This document shows positions 59,468 through 64,000 of a stretch of 64,000 nucleotides of DNA, piece by piece (positions within the stretch are counted from its first letter, which is position 1; each line of letters opens with the position of its first letter). The stretch is from Lasiodiplodia sp. COLG20. Taxonomy: Eukaryota > Ascomycota > Dothideomycetes > Botryosphaeriales > Botryosphaeriaceae. The position numbers were made by a program, and so were the translations under genes. The stretch lies in assembly GCA_009801085.1 (NCBI GenBank), contig VNWV01000003.1:1488001-1552000 (forward strand), in the 5' to 3' direction. Below the pieces are notes generated by a model. That model was not told the origin of the DNA, did no database searches, and saw nothing but the letters and a program-made list of their open reading frames with translations.

Positions 59468-60819
59468 ATGCAGCCGCGCCGGGAGCACCCTTATCCTATC
59501 GGTCCCGGCCCGGGAGCTCCAGCTTATCCTCCTCCTCAAATCAACTCTCTGAACGACCACCAGAGCGCAGTCAGCCAGGCCTCGTCGTCCACCATGAACA
59601 GCCAGCCCATGTACGGCGGCATTCCGCCCTCCCAAACCCAGCCCGGCGCCTACGCCCCCGCGGACCCGAACGCCCTCCAGCCCTCGTGCGGCACCCGCGA
59701 GGGCAAGACCTTCGAGCTGGTCGTCGAGCAGCAGCCCGTCAGAGCCCGCATGTGCGGCTTTGGTGACAAGGTACGTTGGATTACGAGACGCCATCCTCAA
59801 CCCGCCCTCTGCTGACTCGCGCGCCAGGACCGTCGCCCCATCACGCCGCCGCCGTGCATCCGCTTGATCGTGCGGGACTCGACCACCGGCAAAGAAATCC
59901 CCTTTGAGTGCGTTGCTGTGCCCCCAGCCTTACGCGCGCCCCGCTGACTCCAGCCGCAGGGAGGTCGACTCCACTTTCTTCGTCCTGACGGTGGACCTGT
60001 GGTCATCTGATGCCCGCCAGGAGGTGAACCTCGTCCGCGCATCCTCTGGCGCCCCAACTGTGTCTATCTCGACGAGCACGCTTACTTCGTACCCTCCCCA
60101 CATCGAGCGCGGCTGGCAGGATCCCGGCCCGTACGCCATGCCCATGGGTCCGAGGGCCGGCGCTTACTCGACCGGCCCTCCGGGATATGCCATGAGCCCT
60201 GCGCCGCACATGCCTCCCCAGATGCAGGGCGGTTACCACCAGGGCTATCCCGGCGCATCGCCAATCACCCCTCCGATGGGCCAGTACCCGCCCCAATACG
60301 GCGGGCCTCCTCAACATCAAGGCTACCCTGTAGCACCCCAAGCAATGCCCGTCATGCCACCCGCTGCCCCGGCAACGTCGTCTGCAACCGGAATGTTCAC
60401 GCGCAACCTCATTGGCAGCTTGAGCGTGAACGCATTCCGCTTGAACGATACCAATGGCAAGACGGGCTTTTGGTTCGTCCTCCAGGACTTGTCCGTCCGT
60501 ACCGAAGGAGTGTTCCGGTAGGTTTGAAATATATCCGTGGTTGGCTTGGCTAATGCATTGGTCTCGCAGCTTGAAAATGAACTTTGTCGACGTTGGCAAG
60601 AACATTGGCGGCGGCAACAACCTCAACACCGGAAAGGCGCCCGTCCTCGCCTCGTGCTTCAGCGACGCTTTCCAGGTGTACAGCGCGAAGAAATTCCCCG
60701 GAGTCATCGAGAGCACTCCGCTCAGCAAGTGCTTTGCCGCACAAGGCATCAAAATCCCCATTCGTAAGGACGGCCCCAAGCCTGCTAATGCTGCAGAATA
60801 TGAAAATGACGATCAATGA
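59468..60819 (+). CDS. velB: Velvet-domain transcription regulator VelB
   Basis: Velvet-family DNA-binding regulator that partners VeA/LaeA and VosA in light-dependent development and secondary metabolism. Four exons: 59468-59770, 59828-59907, 59960-60517 and 60570-60819; introns 59771-59827, 59908-59959 and 60518-60569. The product is 396 residues. The velvet fold is split by a long disordered loop, the VelB hallmark. The first half is ELVVEQQPVRARMCGFGDKD, RRPITPPPCIRLIVRDSTTG. The loop of about 110 residues is Pro/Gly/Tyr/Gln-rich (MSPAPHMPPQMQGGYHQGYP). The second half is GMFTRNLIGSLSVNAFRLND, GFWFVLQDLSVRTEGVFRLK and FPGVIESTPLSKCFAAQGIK, then IPIRKDG. The short acidic end EYENDDQ also fits. 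VosA or VeA are excluded by the split domain and tail. Confidence 0.94.
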
Positions 60820-62067
60820 TCGGCGTCTTCTTCCCTGCTATCTCTTTTTGGACGAGGAAAAAAGAAAAATTACGAACCGAGAACAATCTCGCCAGCAGCT
60901 TCGCTCCGCCAGATTTCATTGTTTCTTCTTTTACGCTATTGTTTGCATGTAGAAAACTTTCGACGGCGACGACTAATGTGTTTTTTTCTTTCACAAAAGG
61001 GTCGGATCGCCAGAATCAGCAGTAGAGGTCGTCGTGTACAACCCCCCTTCCACCCACCCTGCCCCCCGCCTCCCCAACAATGCCCTGCACGAACGACGAT
61101 GTACCTAAACGAGGAGCGGTACGAATACGGATGTTGACGATATGATGAAGATGTTTGGGATGGCATGTAAGGAGGGAAGGAGAAAAGGAGGGAGCATATC
61201 ATGTGCCGAAAGGAAGAGTGTCTCAGTGGGGGCAAATTCGCGCGGGGGATCACAAGACTCCCACGGTACCCGGTCATCGGCCAGTCATCAGACGAGGCAA
61301 TCAGATAGCAGTTCGCAGGCGTTGCTTCTTTCTTCGTGAGAAAACAAAATTCCTGCTATTCGGAGGAGATGGGAGAGTGAGCAAAAAAGCCGGGCTGGTG
61401 CTTGTATTTCTCTCTTTATTTTTTTTTTCTCTTCCAGTTGCGTTTGTAACCCGCATTGCCATTGCTTTGCTTCACTGGTCGACAAGCGGGGGACTACCAT
61501 AACGAAAAAAAGAAAACGCGACGTGTGTTGATTAGACCGGCGCTTGTTTCTCTGCTCTTGGTGGCTTGTCTTCTTCTGGAACTTATATTCGTTGGAGTGC
61601 TTGCGTCTCTTCTTTTTGCCCCCCTGACAAATGTCTCAACGCCTTCGTTCTGCTCACTGCCTACCGTACAGCTTCCTAACCTCTCAGCTGGCCTGAGCAG
61701 CAGTCAGCCAGTGCCTCCTAGGGGGTGTCTGCTAGGGTGATATCCAGCATGGATACTGGGGCCATCGTTTGAGGAAGTTCTGACGAGTCCAATCCGTGCT
61801 ATGGGGGGACGGGAAGGGTATCGAGTGGAGCTGGTCACATGCAAAGCGAGGGATTTCACATGCCAATGCTTCCTGAACACAATTATTTTTTTCCCACTAA
61901 ATGTACCTAACAAATACATACCCCTCCGATCTATGTAGTACAGCACGAAAACAGTCATTCGCTACTGACGTCTTCCGCAAATCTTTTCGCTAGTACAGAA
62001 GTAAAAAAGTCAAGTTCTCTGCAAAAAAGAGTTCTCAACCAAGATGCCCCAATGATTTCTTTTGCAT
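60820..62067. other. Convergent 3' flanks of velB and DGAT2
   Basis: No gene supported. T-runs at about 60,981 and 61,420 fit UTR or spacer sequence. Confidence 0.55.
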
Positions 62068-63656
62068 CTACTCCACAATTTCTAGCTCGCCCGCCCGGTC
62101 CTTGGCGAACGTGTCTTTCCACTCGTCCCAAATGCGCTGCAGCTCCTGCACGTACTGGGTGTGGACCTCGTCGACGTAAGCCGGGTCGGGCTTCTGGCTC
62201 TGGACGACCTGGACGGGGCGGCCGACGACGACGTTGAGGGGGCGGCGGTAGGGCATCATGCCGACGTCGTAGTTGAAGACGCCGCGGGCGTGGAAGATGG
62301 GGATGGTGAAGCCCATGAGCTTCTTGACGAGCAGCTGGAAGCGGTGGACGCGGGGGTGCTCTTGGGGGTTGAGCTGCTCGTAGAGCTCGTTCTCGCCGAA
62401 GCACAGCACGGGGACCAGGTCGGCGCCGGTGCGCACCGCCATCTTGACGAAGCCCTTGCGGCGCGCCAGCACCAGGCGCATGCGGCCCGGCTCGGCGTCG
62501 AGCGACTCGCGCGCGCCGCCGATGACGATGGTGATGGCGCGCCCCATGCCCTCGCCGTTGGGGCCGCCCTTGCTCAGCAGGTTCTCGCACGACTCGCGCG
62601 ACACGCTGCCGATGCCCAGCCGGATCGCGTAGTCGCGGTACAGCGGGATGCGGAAGTTGGAGTCGAGCGTGAGGATCGTGTTGGTGATGCCCGGGAAGAG
62701 CTGCGAGAAGCCCAGCGCTTCGGTCGCGAAGGCGGCGAAGGCCCCGTGCGAGATGATGCCGTGCGGGTGGTAGCCAAAGATGTACTTGCGCGTCGCCGGA
62801 AGCTCCTGGGTGCGGTGCAGGCGAGCCGGGAAGTAGGACGCGTAGAGCGACCAGATGGGCAGGCGCCGCAGCCACTCTTTGCGGTGCCTGAGTGTTCCGT
62901 CTTGTCCGGCGTTGGAGAAAAGGACGAATAGGGTGTATGGGAAAAGGACAGGCCATAGGAATGGGATGGAGCAGAGGAAGAAGAAGATGGTCAGCATGCC
63001 GACGATAGAGAGCGAGTGCAGGAGAACCATGAGAGTTTGGAGGCGACGGTGCAGCGGCACGTTGAGAGGAGCCCATCGTATCCTGTTGGTCTATCAGTCC
63101 GCCTGCGATGAGCCATTGACGGTGTGCATATAGAGACGTACTTGCTCCGTTCCCATCCTTTGCCAGCCTCTCTCCCGCTTGTCAGCTCGGGCTTCTCCTC
63201 TTTCTTGTTGTCCTGGCGGTGCTCCTTCTCGAACTCGTCATCAGGCTTCACGCTGGTGAGACGCACGCCGTGCGGACCCTCGAGCCTCTCATATATGACC
63301 TTCTTCTCGTCTTCCGTCTTCTTCGAGTCCTTGGGTCCATCCGGCGTCTCCGATGAATTGTGTCCGTTCACGGGGTTGCTCACGCCATCTACTTGTGAAT
63401 GCTCTGGCGGCGCGACGGCTGCATCTGCGAAGGATTTTTCGCTGGCTGGTGGCTGCGGAACAGGCAAGTCATCTTGCGGTTGGGGTACAGAGACGCTATT
63501 GAGGCTTCCATTGGACTTGGACTTCTTTTTCTTGCTGCCCTTGGACTTCTTCTGACCTGCGTCTGCTGGTTTTTCGGCAGCCTCGGCATACGACTTGGGC
63601 GTCATGTCGGCCTGCAGGCGGTCCTGCGGCTGCGAGGGCGAGGCGTTTTGCGACAT
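62068..63656 (-). CDS. Diacylglycerol O-acyltransferase, DGAT2 family
   Basis: ER/lipid-droplet enzyme that adds an acyl-CoA chain to diacylglycerol to make storage triacylglycerol. Two exons, 63142-63656 and 62068-63082; the intron is 63083-63141 (GTACGT..CAG). Product 509 residues from the ATG at 63656, chosen because CACC precedes it; an in-frame ATG at 63719 would add 21 residues. The first 170 residues are a charged Lys/Ser-rich extension (KKSKGSKKKKSKSNG). Next is a hydrophobic hairpin (LLHSLSIVGMLTIFFFLCSI, PFLWPVLFPYTLFVLFSNAG) that would embed it in the membrane. Active-site block: YFP at 255-257 and HPHG at 277-280 (IFGYHPHGIISHG), with later GGARESL and GFVKMAVRTGADLVPVLCFG, FHARGVFNYD. 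The glycerolipid acyltransferase call is firm; DGAT2 rather than MGAT2 is inferred from the fungal context. Confidence 0.9.
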
Positions 63657-64000
63657 GGTGACAATGGGGCTAGCGGCAGCAGCTCGCGGGGGGTTGAGGA
63701 GTGTTGGGATGCGCGGCATGGGGCCTGGGACGGGATGTCGCTTGCCGTGTAACAGGTGCAAATGACGTACGTCACGGGCCCCGACTTTGCGTACGAAAAG
63801 CTTGTGATTGCGCCGCGACTCGTGCGCTCCGCTCCATCTCTCCACGCACGCGCGGTCCGGAACGGCACATCACACAGTCCCTGCATGCCGCATCTCAGCC
63901 ACCGCTCCACCAGGGAGCATCAGCGAAGCCGCGGTGACCAACCTGGTGCCTGTCCCTGCGGTGGCAACTGCCAGGCGCGTGCCTGGCGAGTGCCGAGCCA
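63657..64000. other. DGAT2 upstream region to window end
   Basis: 344 bases, GC-rich, no gene supported; contains the alternative DGAT2 start at 63719. Confidence 0.5.

Noticed and set aside
1..64000. tRNA, rRNA, CRISPR arrays or transposon ends
   Set aside because: I scanned for tRNA TpsiC-loop-like words, spaced repeats and terminal inverted repeats by eye and found none; a covariance-model and repeat search would be decisive.

Overview
The window is nuclear DNA of a filamentous ascomycete (Pezizomycotina; Dothideomycetes is my best guess, not proven). The evidence is short GT..AG introns (mostly 46-127 bases), a velvet-domain regulator, a HET-domain protein, fungal proteins such as mL59 and Hel2, and large uncharacterised BTB-like paralogs. 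All exon boundaries were read by eye from splice signals, reading frame and family motifs. No tRNA, rRNA, CRISPR array or intact transposon was seen.

Layout. 0-15 kb is mainly a conserved housekeeping block: the 3' part of SET1 (H3K4 methyltransferase), eIF3m, a HET-domain gene, a polyQ protein of unknown function, PUP3 (proteasome beta3), mitochondrial ribosomal protein mL59, and the spliceosomal helicase PRP28. 15-20 kb holds two tandem members of a two-exon BTB/POZ-like family, the first interrupted by an in-frame TAA. 20-26 kb carries a 12-TM MFS transporter, a MYND zinc finger fused to a pRiA4b ORF-3-like domain, and a 5-formyl-THF cyclo-ligase-like gene. 27.7-31.5 kb is a BAR-PH-ArfGAP protein (Csx2 type). 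31.5-44.2 kb is gene-sparse: a decayed zinc-finger fragment, a secreted class 3 lipase, an unknown 6-TM protein and a DHA2-type efflux pump, separated by 2-3 kb empty or AT-rich stretches. 44-49 kb has a coiled-coil orphan and two more members of the BTB-like family, on the minus strand. 49-64 kb returns to core genes: STT4 (PI 4-kinase), HEL2 (ribosome-collision E3 ligase), velB (developmental and secondary-metabolism regulator) and a DGAT2 acyltransferase.

How the genes relate. There is no biosynthetic cluster or operon. Core genes cover chromatin (SET1), translation and its quality control (eIF3m, mL59, HEL2), splicing (PRP28), proteolysis (PUP3), membrane traffic and phosphoinositides (Csx2, STT4) and storage lipid (DGAT2). 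The accessory part is defined by the four BTB-like paralogs. They share one phase-1 intron at the same protein position and lie in two tandem pairs about 27 kb apart on opposite strands. They are the best candidate here for an undescribed, lineage-expanded protein system. Other points of note are PUP3, whose first coding exon is only the start codon and whose second is 19 bases, and a trio of different 11-base tandem duplications upstream of the MYND fusion gene.
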